A DNA stretch of 64,000 nucleotides from Oligoflexia bacterium (lineage in GTDB: Bacteria; Bdellovibrionota_G; JALEGL01): the NCBI GenBank assembly GCA_035326705.1, contig DAOLES010000001.1:183373-247372 (forward strand), in the 5' to 3' direction. The notes beneath the pieces were generated by a model that worked only from the letters and a program-made list of their open reading frames with translations, searched no databases and was not told the DNA's origin. A program made the position numbers and the translations under genes. Shown here in pieces: positions 7,685 to 15,619 of the stretch. Position 1 is the first letter of the stretch. Each line of letters starts with the position of its first letter.

Positions 7685-9160
7685 ATGAAAAAAACATTGA
7701 TGGATACATATAAAATTAGTTTTACAAAAAGTAGTGGTTACAAAAATGTTATTTTAGCAATAGATAAGAATTTTGTCCTACAAGATAATTCAATAACTCT
7801 TGATGTTGCAATTAAATCCAGGGTTGAAACATTTTTAAATGCTAATAACCAAGATAAAGAAAAAAAAGTTCTAAGTTTTTCTCTTTATGAACACGGCATA
7901 GAGCAAGTTTATTTGGTTAATGTTGATACAAAAGATAATGCTGCCTTGATTGAAAGATTTGCCAGCTTAGGTCAAAAAGTACGCTCCGCAAAAATCGCTG
8001 ATATAGCGCTGTATGCTTGGAAAGGTGCCTCTGGCTCAGGAGCTTTAGCGGCTGCTGCAGAAGGTTTTCTTTTAGGAAGCTATGTTTTTAAAGGTTATAA
8101 AAACCTTAAGGGTTATCAAGTAGATTTTACTGGCCTAGATATTGTTGTTTCTGATGCTGAAAAAACCAAGACGCTTGAAGCCGAGCTTGATGAAGTTAAA
8201 GCTATGGTTGCAGGGACTTTTTTAACCAGAGACCTTGTTAATGAGCCAGCCAATATCATAAACCCATCTAGTATGGAACAAATTGCACGCGACTTAGCCA
8301 AATCAGGTGTATGGAAAGTTGAAGTTTTGGATCAGCAGCAGATCATTAAAAAAGGCATGAATTTACTTAATTCTGTGGGTATGGGGAGTATTGAAAAGCC
8401 AAGATTGGTACACTTATCCTATAGACCTCAAGGAGCAAAAAAAACAATTGCTGTTGTAGGTAAAGGTGTGACCTATGATACGGGTGGTTACTCTTTAAAA
8501 CCGCAAAATGCCATGTATGGCATGAAATCAGATATGGGTGGGGCAGGTACATGTTATGGTTTGGTGAGTATTATTGCTAAAACTGGTATTAAAGTTAATG
8601 TTGATGTGTACACTCCATTGGTTGAAAATATGGTCAGTGATAGAGCAACTAAGCCGGGAGATGTTTTTGTTGCTTATAATGGTAGAAGTGTAGAAATTGA
8701 AAACACAGATGCCGAAGGCCGACTTATCTTAGCGGATGCATTATCTTATGCTGCAGAAAAAAAACCAGATTATATTGTTGATATGGCTACATTAACAGGA
8801 GCAATTGTTGTTGCGCTTGGTGATGAAATATTTGCTGCCTTTACCAAAGAAGATGAAGTCTTTACTGGAATTGAGAAAGCTGCGCAGGCATCGTCTGAAA
8901 AAATTTGGAGAATGCCTTTAGAAGAGTCTTATAAAAAGATGCTTAAGAGTGATGTTGCCGATTGTAAAAACGTTGGAACGCGTTCAGGCGGCGCAATAAC
9001 AGCGGCTTTGTTTTTATCAGAGTTTGTTGGTGATGTCCCTTGGTGTCATTTAGATATAGCTCCAACTGCTTTTAGTGATACAAATTCTGCTTTATTTCCT
9101 AAAGGCGGTACGGGCAACCCTGTGAGAAGTATGTATCGTTGGTTAAAGAGCTTAGCTTAA
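7685..9160 (+). CDS. pepA: Cytosolic leucyl aminopeptidase, M17 family
   Basis: This enzyme removes N-terminal residues from peptides in the cytoplasm with a two-metal centre and forms hexamers in known relatives. At 491 residues it has the usual family length. The catalytic domain shows GKGVTYDTGGYSLKP (around residue 258, catalytic Lys and metal Asp), MKSDMGGAGT, and the M17 signature NTDAEGRLILADAL (around 340), with Asp and Glu metal ligands intact. The N-terminal domain is poorly conserved, as is normal. Start choice is uncertain by a few residues (MKKTLMDTYK; a second Met is at position 6). The gene ends in a good rho-independent terminator and converges with the CPBP protease gene. Confidence 0.93.
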   Translation: MKKTLMDTYKISFTKSSGYKNVILAIDKNFVLQDNSITLDVAIKSRVETFLNANNQDKEKKVLSFSLYEHGIEQVYLVNVDTKDNAALIERFASLGQKVRSAKIADIALYAWKGASGSGALAAAAEGFLLGSYVFKGYKNLKGYQVDFTGLDIVVSDAEKTKTLEAELDEVKAMVAGTFLTRDLVNEPANIINPSSMEQIARDLAKSGVWKVEVLDQQQIIKKGMNLLNSVGMGSIEKPRLVHLSYRPQGAKKTIAVVGKGVTYDTGGYSLKPQNAMYGMKSDMGGAGTCYGLVSIIAKTGIKVNVDVYTPLVENMVSDRATKPGDVFVAYNGRSVEIENTDAEGRLILADALSYAAEKKPDYIVDMATLTGAIVVALGDEIFAAFTKEDEVFTGIEKAAQASSEKIWRMPLEESYKKMLKSDVADCKNVGTRSGGAITAALFLSEFVGDVPWCHLDIAPTAFSDTNSALFPKGGTGNPVRSMYRWLKSLA

Positions 9161-9185
9161 TAACTGAAGCACATAAATTATTAAG

Positions 9186-9219
9186 AACGTGCTGTTTGTA
9201 AAAAGAGCACGTTTTTTAT
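9186..9219 (+). terminator. Rho-independent terminator of pepA
   Basis: AACGTGCT (9186-9193) pairs perfectly with AGCACGTT (9206-9213), giving an 8-bp stem with a 12-nt loop followed by a T run. It lies 26 nt after the pepA stop and just touches the stop codon of the convergent CPBP protease gene. Confidence 0.8.
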
Positions 9220-9902
9220 TGTGAAAAAAAGAAAACAGTAAATTTATCAAAAAAACTTAAGGCATTGGGAAAGAACCAGCACATTATGGGAATATAGGCA
9301 TTGGCAACACTATGATAAATAATGGCCGGCCATAGGCTTTTATGAAAATGGGTAGCATAAGCCATGGCAACTCCAAGCACCAGTGAACCTAAATGATAGG
9401 TGCCGTGGGTACTCATAAATAACAAGGCGCTAAATAATACTGCAATATGCAAGTTGTATTTTTGTTTTAGGGCAGGGAATAATAAACCTCTAAAAAAAAT
9501 TTCTTCACTCAGAGGTGCTAATAAAAATAAAAAAGCATAGTCCATTTGAGTATAGGGGCAAATGCTTTGGCCATGCCAGGGAATAAACCATTGACCAGTT
9601 TTTTGGTAGTCAAGAAAACTATAAGCTCCAAGCAAAAACATGCTAAAAAACGGGATGATTGATGCATACGCTAAGCCGTAGAGTATATTTTTAATAATTG
9701 AGTGGGTAAAGTAAGCTTTGATATTAAGTTTTAAAGGTTGAGCAAACCGTATAATAAAAAATGAAGCTAAAAATAAATAAATTTGCGGTGATAATAAAAC
9801 TGTAGAAAAAGAGTTTCGTCCAATATTTTGCGCTGGCAACACCCAAGCATTAAAAAGCCCGGCATAAATAAGCAAGGCAACTAAAATAGAATTGAGGGGC
9901 AT
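9216..9902 (-). CDS. CPBP-family intramembrane metalloprotease
   Basis: This is a polytopic membrane protein of the CAAX protease/bacteriocin-processing (Abi) family. Conserved motifs are EEIFFRGLLFPAL (motif 1, EExxxR), a second His in STHGTYHLGSL, and motif 3 HSVANA (HxxxN), all intact, so the protein should be catalytic. There are about six hydrophobic segments. I start it at the ATG at 9902, which overlaps the stop of the small upstream gene as TAATG; this gives 228 residues. A longer reading from 9992 would add 30 residues that merely duplicate the coding region of the upstream gene. The substrate is unknown; relatives are involved in prenyl-protein processing, bacteriocin immunity or membrane-protein cleavage. 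Confidence 0.85.
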   Translation of the reverse strand: MPLNSILVALLIYAGLFNAWVLPAQNIGRNSFSTVLLSPQIYLFLASFFIIRFAQPLKLNIKAYFTHSIIKNILYGLAYASIIPFFSMFLLGAYSFLDYQKTGQWFIPWHGQSICPYTQMDYAFLFLLAPLSEEIFFRGLLFPALKQKYNLHIAVLFSALLFMSTHGTYHLGSLVLGVAMAYATHFHKSLWPAIIYHSVANAYIPIMCWFFPNALSFFDKFTVFFFSQ

Positions 9903-10102
9903 TAAATTTGACCGCTGGTGGTTAAATAAAATAACAAAACGAAAGGCAAGAGAACAATGGGTATACCAAAAATCACTCGCAAGATTCCCCAAAGGGTACT
10001 CTTTCTTTTTCTTCGGATGCTTTGAATACCACGGCCAATATTGAAAGCGCCAATACCAAACAGAAAAACCAAAGCCAGCAATACACCATACGTTTTGTTC
10101 AC
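9902..10102 (-). CDS. Small two-pass membrane protein
   Basis: The 66-residue protein has two hydrophobic segments (about residues 5-25 and 40-60) separated by a strongly basic loop (RGIQSIRRKRKS). The basic loop suggests both ends lie outside and the loop in the cytoplasm. Its stop overlaps the start of the CPBP protease by one base (TAATG), so the two are probably translationally coupled and may work together. I do not recognise a family. rsmI, 56 nt upstream, is on the same strand and may share the transcript. Confidence 0.6.
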   Translation of the reverse strand: MNKTYGVLLALVFLFGIGAFNIGRGIQSIRRKRKSTLWGILRVIFGIPIVLLPFVLLFYLTTSGQI

Positions 10103-10158
10103 AAGGGCAGTATAGTAAACAGAGGGCTAAATGTCACAAAAAATTAATGTGTTAAAAA

Positions 10159-10863
10159 TTATAATGCAGGGCTGCCAAGAATTAAGGTGAGTTCACCTTT
10201 GAGGTTACCTGGACGTGTTTTTATTGTTTTTAGCAAGCTTGCAGCAGATCCCAATTGGTATTCTTCATAGGTTTTACTCATTTCTCTGGCCATGAAAATT
10301 TGTTTTTCAGGGCATAAATCCGCTAATACATAGAGAGTTTTTTCAACTCTTTTAGCACTTTCAAAAAAAACGATAGGGTCGGGAAAGTTAACGAAGTATT
10401 CTAGGGCTTTACTACGAAGTTTCCCTTTTTTAGCCAAAAAACCTAAAAATAAAAAACTTTCTCCTTTGAGGCCACAAACCGATAAAGCTGTGCTTACGGC
10501 ACTTGGTCCAGGCAAGGGGATAACTGAATAACCTTGGTCTCTACAAATTGCAACCAAACGGTTACCAGGATCGCTGATGCAAGGAGTTCCAGCATCAGTA
10601 ACAAAGGCAACATCCTCGCCAAGGTTTAAATGTTCAATAATTGTTTTAGAAGCCTGCATGATTTTAAACTCATCTGCTCTTATTAGGGGCTTTTTGAGTG
10701 ACAATTTACTGAGTAAAATTCCCGTTTTTCGAGTATCTTCACTGGCAACCAAGTCAACGTTTTCCAGTGTTTTAACGCTTCTTGGGCTAAGATCATCTAG
10801 ATTACCAATAGGTGTGGGAACAATAAAAAGTGTTCCCGCAGTGTTTAAAGGTTTTTCAATCAT
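10159..10863 (-). CDS. rsmI: 16S rRNA (cytidine-2'-O)-methyltransferase
   Basis: RsmI uses S-adenosylmethionine to methylate the 2'-O of cytidine 1402 of 16S rRNA in the decoding site. The chain is a tetrapyrrole-methylase fold. Landmarks are the N-terminal GTLFIVPTPIGNLDDLSPR, the SEDTRKT motif, VTDAGTPCISDPG and LPGPSAVSTALSVCGL, all typical of RsmI. At 234 residues it lacks the C-terminal extension of about 45 residues found in E. coli RsmI, which is common in other phyla. The start is supported by the conserved N-terminus beginning about ten residues in. It is divergent from a lipoprotein gene. Confidence 0.92.
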   Translation of the reverse strand: MIEKPLNTAGTLFIVPTPIGNLDDLSPRSVKTLENVDLVASEDTRKTGILLSKLSLKKPLIRADEFKIMQASKTIIEHLNLGEDVAFVTDAGTPCISDPGNRLVAICRDQGYSVIPLPGPSAVSTALSVCGLKGESFLFLGFLAKKGKLRSKALEYFVNFPDPIVFFESAKRVEKTLYVLADLCPEKQIFMAREMSKTYEEYQLGSAASLLKTIKTRPGNLKGELTLILGSPAL

Positions 10864-10895
10864 GCAAGAGTACGCTATAATAGATAAAGAACGTT

Positions 10896-11375
10896 ATGAA
10901 AATGAAAATATTAAAACAACAGGCTTTATTTTTACTGGTTTTTTTGTTTGTGAGCTGTGGGGGCAAAGGCGGCTCTTTAATGGCTGACTTAATCACAACT
11001 GGTATGAGCAACCCTGAAAATATAGATAAGTTTATTGCTACGGTCAGTAGCCCAGGTGCGGACAATCTATTTTATCCAAGCAGCTGTTTAGAGTGTGATA
11101 ATGGCTCAAGTAACTGTGATGCAGGGGATAAGTGCGTTGCACAAAATTGTGGTTTTGATCCCTCTGGACCATTTTCTTTAGATATAACCTTTGGTAGTTT
11201 CCCCAAAGGTTCAACAGTGCAAGTGACTGTATGTGCTCTAGATAATACTCCACAATTCATTGGTTTTGCTCAAAGTAATGCTGTCAATGCGGATGGTGAG
11301 TTGGTCTTATTAACCATGCAAAATGACAGTGGTGGAGGTGACTGCAGTCAATGGATGCCCCCACTTTGTTCGTGA
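10896..11375 (+). CDS. Cys-rich lipoprotein of unknown function
   Basis: The 159-residue protein has a signal peptide ending in the lipobox FVSC (modified Cys at about residue 21) followed by GGKGG. The mature part is rich in cysteine (about nine more), with close pairs such as SSCLECDNG, CDAGDKCVAQNCG and the terminal PPLCS. This suggests a disulphide-stabilised periplasmic or surface domain. I do not recognise a family. A second Met (residue 3) could also serve as start. It is a single-gene unit, divergent from rsmI and convergent with the ribonuclease gene. Confidence 0.65.
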   Translation: MKMKILKQQALFLLVFLFVSCGGKGGSLMADLITTGMSNPENIDKFIATVSSPGADNLFYPSSCLECDNGSSNCDAGDKCVAQNCGFDPSGPFSLDITFGSFPKGSTVQVTVCALDNTPQFIGFAQSNAVNADGELVLLTMQNDSGGGDCSQWMPPLCS

Positions 11376-11465
11376 ACCATTTTAAAAAGCGATTCCCAAG
11401 ACTTTAAGCTTTGTTTGGGGACAAGAAAAAACAACACCTTAGAAATTATTCAATATCAAACTTAA

Positions 11466-13325
11466 TTAGCTTAGGTCACTGCGTGTAACCAATTTAGCTT
11501 TTGGTTTTTTCTCGTTACTCTCTTGATTTTCATGGCTGGAGGAGGGTTCTTTATTGTCATTTGAAAAAGTATTTGCCATCTTCTCACTCTGCTTTTCATC
11601 TGTTGAATCACTGACAGACTTTTCTTTACGATCAATTTTGTTTGCTTGAGGTGAAGGTTTTTGAGCTAGTTTTGGTTTTTTAGAAGCTTTTTCTTTTTTT
11701 GGTTCTAATGCAGTTGTTGTAGCATTGGTGTCTTGTTTTTCATTTACAATTATTGTGTTCTCTGTACTTTTTGCAGTAGAAGCATCTTCAGGCAATGCTT
11801 TTTCTTTTTTCGATGACATTATGCCATGGCCAGTAAAATTAATAGTGTAAGTTTCGATGTGGACATTGGCCTGTTCTTTGATAACAATTTTTCTACCTGT
11901 TTTATTTTCTATATATTGAATAAACGGATATTGCTCATGTTTCAAAATATTACCAACACTAGGGTGAACACATAATTCAACATTTTCATAACTGTTACGT
12001 TCAATTATAATATGCTCAAGTTTTCTTAAAAGGTCATAAGCAATTGTTACAGAGGATTTGTGGTAACCGTTACCATTACAATTGCTACAAGGTTCACACA
12101 AACTTCTTACTAAACTTTCTCTTGTTCGTTTACGTGTCATTTCAACCAAACCAAGCTCAGAAATCTGTAAAACATTGGTTTTAGCTTTGTCATCCGCTAA
12201 ATTTTCTTCCAGCTTTTTATAGACTTTTTCTCGATTGGAACGGCGATCCATATCAATAATATCAAGAATAATTAAACCGCCTAAGTTACGTAAACGCAAC
12301 TGAGATACAATTTCATCAACTGCTTCTAGATTTGTTTGTAAAACTGTTTCTTCCAAGCTTTTTGAGCCAACGAACCTACCTGTATTGACATCAACAGAGG
12401 TTAAAGCCTCGGTTTGTTCAATGATTAAATATCCACCAGATTTCAACCACACTTTTTTACCTAAGGCTTTGTTTAACGGTTCTTCCAAATTATAATGTTC
12501 AAACAATGGTTTTGAATCTTTATACAAATGAACTACATCTTGGCCACGACCTTTAAGACTTGGACCCATAAAATCTAGAATTTTTTTATAGTCTGTTTTG
12601 TTATCAACAATAATTTCTTCTACATCTTGAGTAAAAAAGTCTCTGACCAATCGTTCTACCAAGTCAAGGTCTTCATGAATCAAGGCAGGGGATTTTGCTA
12701 ATTTATTTTTTCTTAAGATATTTTTCCATTGTTTTTCAAGATATTCTACATCACTAGCGATGCTTTCATCACTTTGTCCAGATGCGGCAGTTCTAATAAT
12801 AAACCCACCTTCAAGTGTTTGAGTTTCTTCGATGACAGCGCGCAAACGCTTGCGTTCTTTTTCATGGTCAATTTTGCGAGAAACACCAACATGATTGACA
12901 GTTGGCATGTAAACCAGATTTCTACCTGGTAATGATACATGAGATGTTAAACGAGCACCTTTTGTACTGATAGGATCTTTGGCTACTTGCACCATCACAT
13001 CTTGACCTTGTGTTAAGACATGCTCTATTTTTTTATCGTTTTTATTTTTACGACGTGCTTCTTGAATTTCTCTGGCATCAAAAGCATCACCCAATTCATT
13101 TAAGATATCACTAACATACAAGAAAGCAGCACGTTCCAAGCCTATATCTACGAAAGCTGCCTGCATACCTGGGAGCACACGAGTTACTTTTCCTTTGTAG
13201 ATATTACCAACAACACCTTGTTGGTTGGTTCGCTCAATGTAAACTTCTGCCAGTTTATTGTTTTCTACCACACCTACACGAACTTCTTGTGGTGTAGAGT
13301 TAACCAATAGTTTTGATTTAATCAT
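11466..13325 (-). CDS. rng: Ribonuclease G/E family endoribonuclease
   Basis: This enzyme matures rRNA and degrades mRNA, cutting single-stranded A/U-rich RNA. The catalytic half is complete. An S1 domain lies at about residues 36-120 (GNIYKGKVTRVLPGMQAAFV), and the RNase-H-like core carries DVNTGRFVGSKSLEETVLQT (near 310) and LGGLIILDIIDM with the metal-binding Asp pair. The zinc-link CEPCSNCNGNG is near 410. At 619 residues it is longer than E. coli RNase G (489). The extra C-terminal 120 residues are disordered and rich in Lys, Ser and Glu, reminiscent of the scaffold tail of RNase E, although no degradosome motif is recognisable. It precedes acylphosphatase on the leftward transcript or is its neighbour. 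Confidence 0.9.
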   Translation of the reverse strand: MIKSKLLVNSTPQEVRVGVVENNKLAEVYIERTNQQGVVGNIYKGKVTRVLPGMQAAFVDIGLERAAFLYVSDILNELGDAFDAREIQEARRKNKNDKKIEHVLTQGQDVMVQVAKDPISTKGARLTSHVSLPGRNLVYMPTVNHVGVSRKIDHEKERKRLRAVIEETQTLEGGFIIRTAASGQSDESIASDVEYLEKQWKNILRKNKLAKSPALIHEDLDLVERLVRDFFTQDVEEIIVDNKTDYKKILDFMGPSLKGRGQDVVHLYKDSKPLFEHYNLEEPLNKALGKKVWLKSGGYLIIEQTEALTSVDVNTGRFVGSKSLEETVLQTNLEAVDEIVSQLRLRNLGGLIILDIIDMDRRSNREKVYKKLEENLADDKAKTNVLQISELGLVEMTRKRTRESLVRSLCEPCSNCNGNGYHKSSVTIAYDLLRKLEHIIIERNSYENVELCVHPSVGNILKHEQYPFIQYIENKTGRKIVIKEQANVHIETYTINFTGHGIMSSKKEKALPEDASTAKSTENTIIVNEKQDTNATTTALEPKKEKASKKPKLAQKPSPQANKIDRKEKSVSDSTDEKQSEKMANTFSNDNKEPSSSHENQESNEKKPKAKLVTRSDLS

Positions 13326-13402
13326 ATTTAATCCCTTCTTAAAGGGAGATAAAATGCAAAGTATAGAGTAGCAAACGGTCTTTAATATAGATTTGATAAA
13401 GT

Positions 13403-13687
13403 TTAATGTATGATATTAAACTTTAAATCTGAATATTGTGTTGTTTGATCCCATGTTACAAAAATTTTATCTACCCTAGCTTGAGGCGGGCCATGCTGGC
13501 ACCATTGCAATAACTTATTTAAGCTTTGCAGTGATCCTTGAGCATCAATCTTTACATCACCATTAGAAAGGTTGGTTACGAATCCTTGAATTTGAAGTTT
13601 TGAAGCTTGTTTTTGGGTATTTCTCCTAAAATAAACAGCTTGAACCTTTCCCTGTACAATGGCACAAAATCGTCTAGCCAAACGCAC
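13403..13687 (-). CDS. acyP: Acylphosphatase
   Basis: A 94-residue protein, the usual size of this enzyme, which hydrolyses carboxyl-phosphate bonds in small acyl phosphates. The core motif is GKVQAVYFRRNT, with the phosphate-binding Arg of the YFR segment, and the catalytic Asn lies in GFVTNLSNGDV. The family consensus VQGVGFR is here VQAVYFR: the first Gly of the cradle is replaced by Ala and a Tyr stands in place of Gly. Activity is likely but not certain. It is upstream of the RNase G gene on the same strand, 77 nt away. Confidence 0.85.
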   Translation of the reverse strand: MRLARRFCAIVQGKVQAVYFRRNTQKQASKLQIQGFVTNLSNGDVKIDAQGSLQSLNKLLQWCQHGPPQARVDKIFVTWDQTTQYSDLKFNIIH

Positions 13688-13973
13688 CTCATGTTAAAAA
13701 ACACTTAAAGTTTAAAGTAACAAGCCAACACCCAATGTGCCACGTGCTTTGCTACCTTAAAGTTATATCAGAAAATATATCAAGTCATCTGACTTGGAAA
13801 TCTCCCTAGTAAAAACAATACTTTAATAGTATGAATTTTATAATAATGCAATTAAATTTATGCTTTGTTTTTCGCTATTTTAAGCGTGTATCTAGTGTTT
13901 TTGACAGTTTTTTATTGATTTATGCTTTAAAATAAGGTTAAAAGCAGCTTTCGTTAAGCAAGAAAGGTTAATC
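13688..13973. other. Noncoding gap with a short hairpin
   Basis: No convincing gene lies here. A perfect hairpin CAAGTC-ATCT-GACTTG is at 13781-13796. A consensus-like TTGACA is at 13901-13906, but no good -10 box stands 16-18 nt from it. The gap should hold the divergent promoters for acylphosphatase and for the small basic protein gene at 13974. Confidence 0.4.
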
Positions 13974-14081
13974 ATGGGTAAAAAAGATAATAGAAGAACA
14001 CCAAAAATGAAAAGAAAAGTAGGTCAAAAAAAACTTAAAGCCAGAGTTGCTAGAAGAAAGCAAGAATCATCGAAAAAATAA
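13974..14081 (+). CDS. Very small basic protein (35 aa)
   Basis: The ATG at 13974 is preceded by AGAAAGG at good spacing. The frame codes for 35 residues, of which 17 are Lys or Arg (MGKKDNRRTPKMKRKVGQKK followed by a similarly basic tail). It has the look of an RNA-binding or ribosome-associated peptide such as the small basic subunits found in some phyla, but I cannot name a family. It would escape annotation by length cut-offs. Its stop TAA overlaps the probable beginning of the hydrolase gene, so the two may be translationally coupled. Confidence 0.6.
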   Translation: MGKKDNRRTPKMKRKVGQKKLKARVARRKQESSKK

Positions 14082-14716
14082 AGTATAAAACCTCTATTTT
14101 AACCAGTGATTCTATCAGCATTCAGGCTGAATATTGGTTAAATTCTAATGCAAGTTCAAATGACGTTCTTGTGCTTGCTCATCCACACCCTTTACATGGG
14201 GGTAGTTTAAACAATAAAGTTATTGACCAGCTTTTTAAAAAATTTAATGGCTACGCAGCGTTGCGTTTTAATTTTAGAGGGGTTGGGGAAAGCTCAGGTC
14301 AATATGACCAGGGTTTTGGTGAATTGGATGATCTAATGGCGGTCATAGATTATTCACTAAAAACCTTTGACTGTCAGTTAGAAAATATTGTTCTCTGTGG
14401 TTACTCTTTTGGATCATGGATAGCTTGGCAACTGACAACAGCACATAATTGGAAGTTAAAAGCATTGCATCTTATTGCACCTCCTGCACTTAAATATCCA
14501 TTTAACGCAAGCATTCCACAAGCAACCAATGTTTATATTTGGAGTGCTGAAAAAGATGAACTGATTGACCATCAAAATACGCTTGATTGGGTAGAGCAAC
14601 TGCGCAATGATGCAGGTAAAAAAATTCAGCACACAACAATTAAAGAGGCTGACCATTATTTTATTGGAAAGACGGTCTCTTTAATTGATCAAGTTTTAGC
14701 AGTATTGAACACATAA
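14078..14716 (+). CDS. Alpha/beta hydrolase (COG2945-like) with a non-standard start codon
   Basis: This is a small soluble alpha/beta hydrolase of about 212 residues. Motifs are LAHPHPLHGGSLNNKV, LRFNFRGVGESSG, the nucleophile elbow GYSFGSW (Ser), an Asp in SAEKDELI, and the final His in ADHYFIG. The catalytic triad is complete, but the substrate is unknown. The first beta-strands typical of the family (SISIQAEYWLNSNASSNDVL) are encoded upstream of the only standard start, the GTG at 14171. Starting there would remove them. The frame is open back to 14054 with no ATG, GTG or TTG. I place the start at the ATA at 14078, which overlaps the stop of the upstream gene as ATAA. Frameshifting at the A-run just before it, or a sequence error, are alternatives. 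Confidence 0.8.
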   Translation: MKYKTSILTSDSISIQAEYWLNSNASSNDVLVLAHPHPLHGGSLNNKVIDQLFKKFNGYAALRFNFRGVGESSGQYDQGFGELDDLMAVIDYSLKTFDCQLENIVLCGYSFGSWIAWQLTTAHNWKLKALHLIAPPALKYPFNASIPQATNVYIWSAEKDELIDHQNTLDWVEQLRNDAGKKIQHTTIKEADHYFIGKTVSLIDQVLAVLNT

Positions 14717-14818
14717 CTTTTTTATTGGGTGTATCAAAATAAAACCAACTGCAGATAAATTATATAACTCTGTTTTATTATATATTGCGATTTTTAATAT
14801 TTAAAATAAGATGATTCA

Positions 14819-15133
14819 ATGATTTTAAGTAATTTAGAGTATGTTCCTCATAAACAGATTAACCAACATCTAGGGATTGTTTCAGGCAGTACAGTCAGAG
14901 CAAAACATGCAGGTAAAGATTTACTCGCTGGATTAAAAAACGTATTTGGTGGTGAACTAACGGCTTATACTGAACTACTATCTGAGTCTAGAGAAGAAGC
15001 CATGCAAAGAATGATTGCACAAGCAGAAAGCTTAGGTGCCAATGCAATTATCAATATAAGGTTTTCAACATCTTCGGTAACCGCTGGAGCAGCTGAATTG
15101 TATGTTTATGGAACGGCTGTAAAGTTAGATTAA
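14819..15133 (+). CDS. YbjQ/UPF0145-family (heavy-metal-binding domain) protein
   Basis: At 104 residues this is a standalone YbjQ domain. Family hallmarks are GIVSGSTVRAKHAGKDLLAG, the FGGELTAYTELLSESREEAM helix, and LGANAIINIRFSTSSV near the end, followed by the closing strand VYGTAVKL. Known members form ring-shaped pentamers and are labelled as putative heavy-metal binders, but no biochemical role is established. It is the first of three genes in a tight rightward operon with a second, membrane-anchored YbjQ protein 4 nt downstream and an M48 protease after that. Confidence 0.85.
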   Translation: MILSNLEYVPHKQINQHLGIVSGSTVRAKHAGKDLLAGLKNVFGGELTAYTELLSESREEAMQRMIAQAESLGANAIINIRFSTSSVTAGAAELYVYGTAVKLD

Positions 15134-15137
15134 TTGT

Positions 15138-15605
15138 ATGTTTGAACTTTCGATAACAGTGATATCACTGGCCTTAGGTTATTTTATAGGTAGTGCAGTA
15201 GAAAAAAAGCACTATGCCTCTATACGTATAAGAGAACAGCAGTTAGCAAATCTACATGTTTATAATACAAAAAAATTGAGTGAAGAAGATAAAAAAAGTG
15301 AATATGCAACAGTATTGGTTGAAGGACATGTGGTTATTGCTATTGATGCATTTAAAAAACTTAGCAGTGCTTTGAGTAGTTTTTTTGGTGGTAGAGTAAA
15401 AGCTTATGAAAGTATCATTGATAGAGCTAGACGTGAAGCAACACTGCGAATGAAAGAAAAAGCTCAAACATTAAAAGCAGATAAAATTATGAATTTTCGT
15501 ATTATTACTTCCACAATTGGGCAACAGCAGGGTGATAAAGGTACGGGTGCTGCTGAAGCTATTGCTTATGGCACAGCCTTTATTAAACTGAATAAAAACT
15601 CATAA
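15138..15605 (+). CDS. Membrane-anchored YbjQ-family protein
   Basis: The 155-residue chain opens with one hydrophobic segment (LSITVISLALGYFIGSAV, about residues 4-21). A short charged linker leads to a YbjQ domain (about 50-150): VLVEGHVVIAIDAFKKLSSA, FFGGRVKAYESIIDRARREA, and the LKADKIMNFRI stretch. It differs from the soluble paralogue just upstream by having this anchor and an insertion (GQQQGDKGTG) before the last strand. The two YbjQ proteins may co-assemble, which would tether the soluble one to the membrane beside the M48 protease encoded 14 nt downstream. That is inference from operon order. Confidence 0.8.
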   Translation: MFELSITVISLALGYFIGSAVEKKHYASIRIREQQLANLHVYNTKKLSEEDKKSEYATVLVEGHVVIAIDAFKKLSSALSSFFGGRVKAYESIIDRARREATLRMKEKAQTLKADKIMNFRIITSTIGQQQGDKGTGAAEAIAYGTAFIKLNKNS

Positions 15606-15619
15606 ATCAACTTATATAG

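Noticed and set aside
10577..10987. A 136-residue rightward frame across rsmI and the next lipoprotein start
   Set aside because: It is antisense to conserved RsmI motifs and then out of frame with the lipoprotein; no ribosome site.
13901..13906. Promoter of the small basic gene from a perfect TTGACA
   Set aside because: No acceptable -10 hexamer lies 16-18 nt downstream, so a promoter is not claimed.
15252..15467. A 71-residue leftward frame inside the second YbjQ gene
   Set aside because: It is antisense to conserved YbjQ sequence and composed mostly of Phe and Ser, a shadow of A/T-rich coding.
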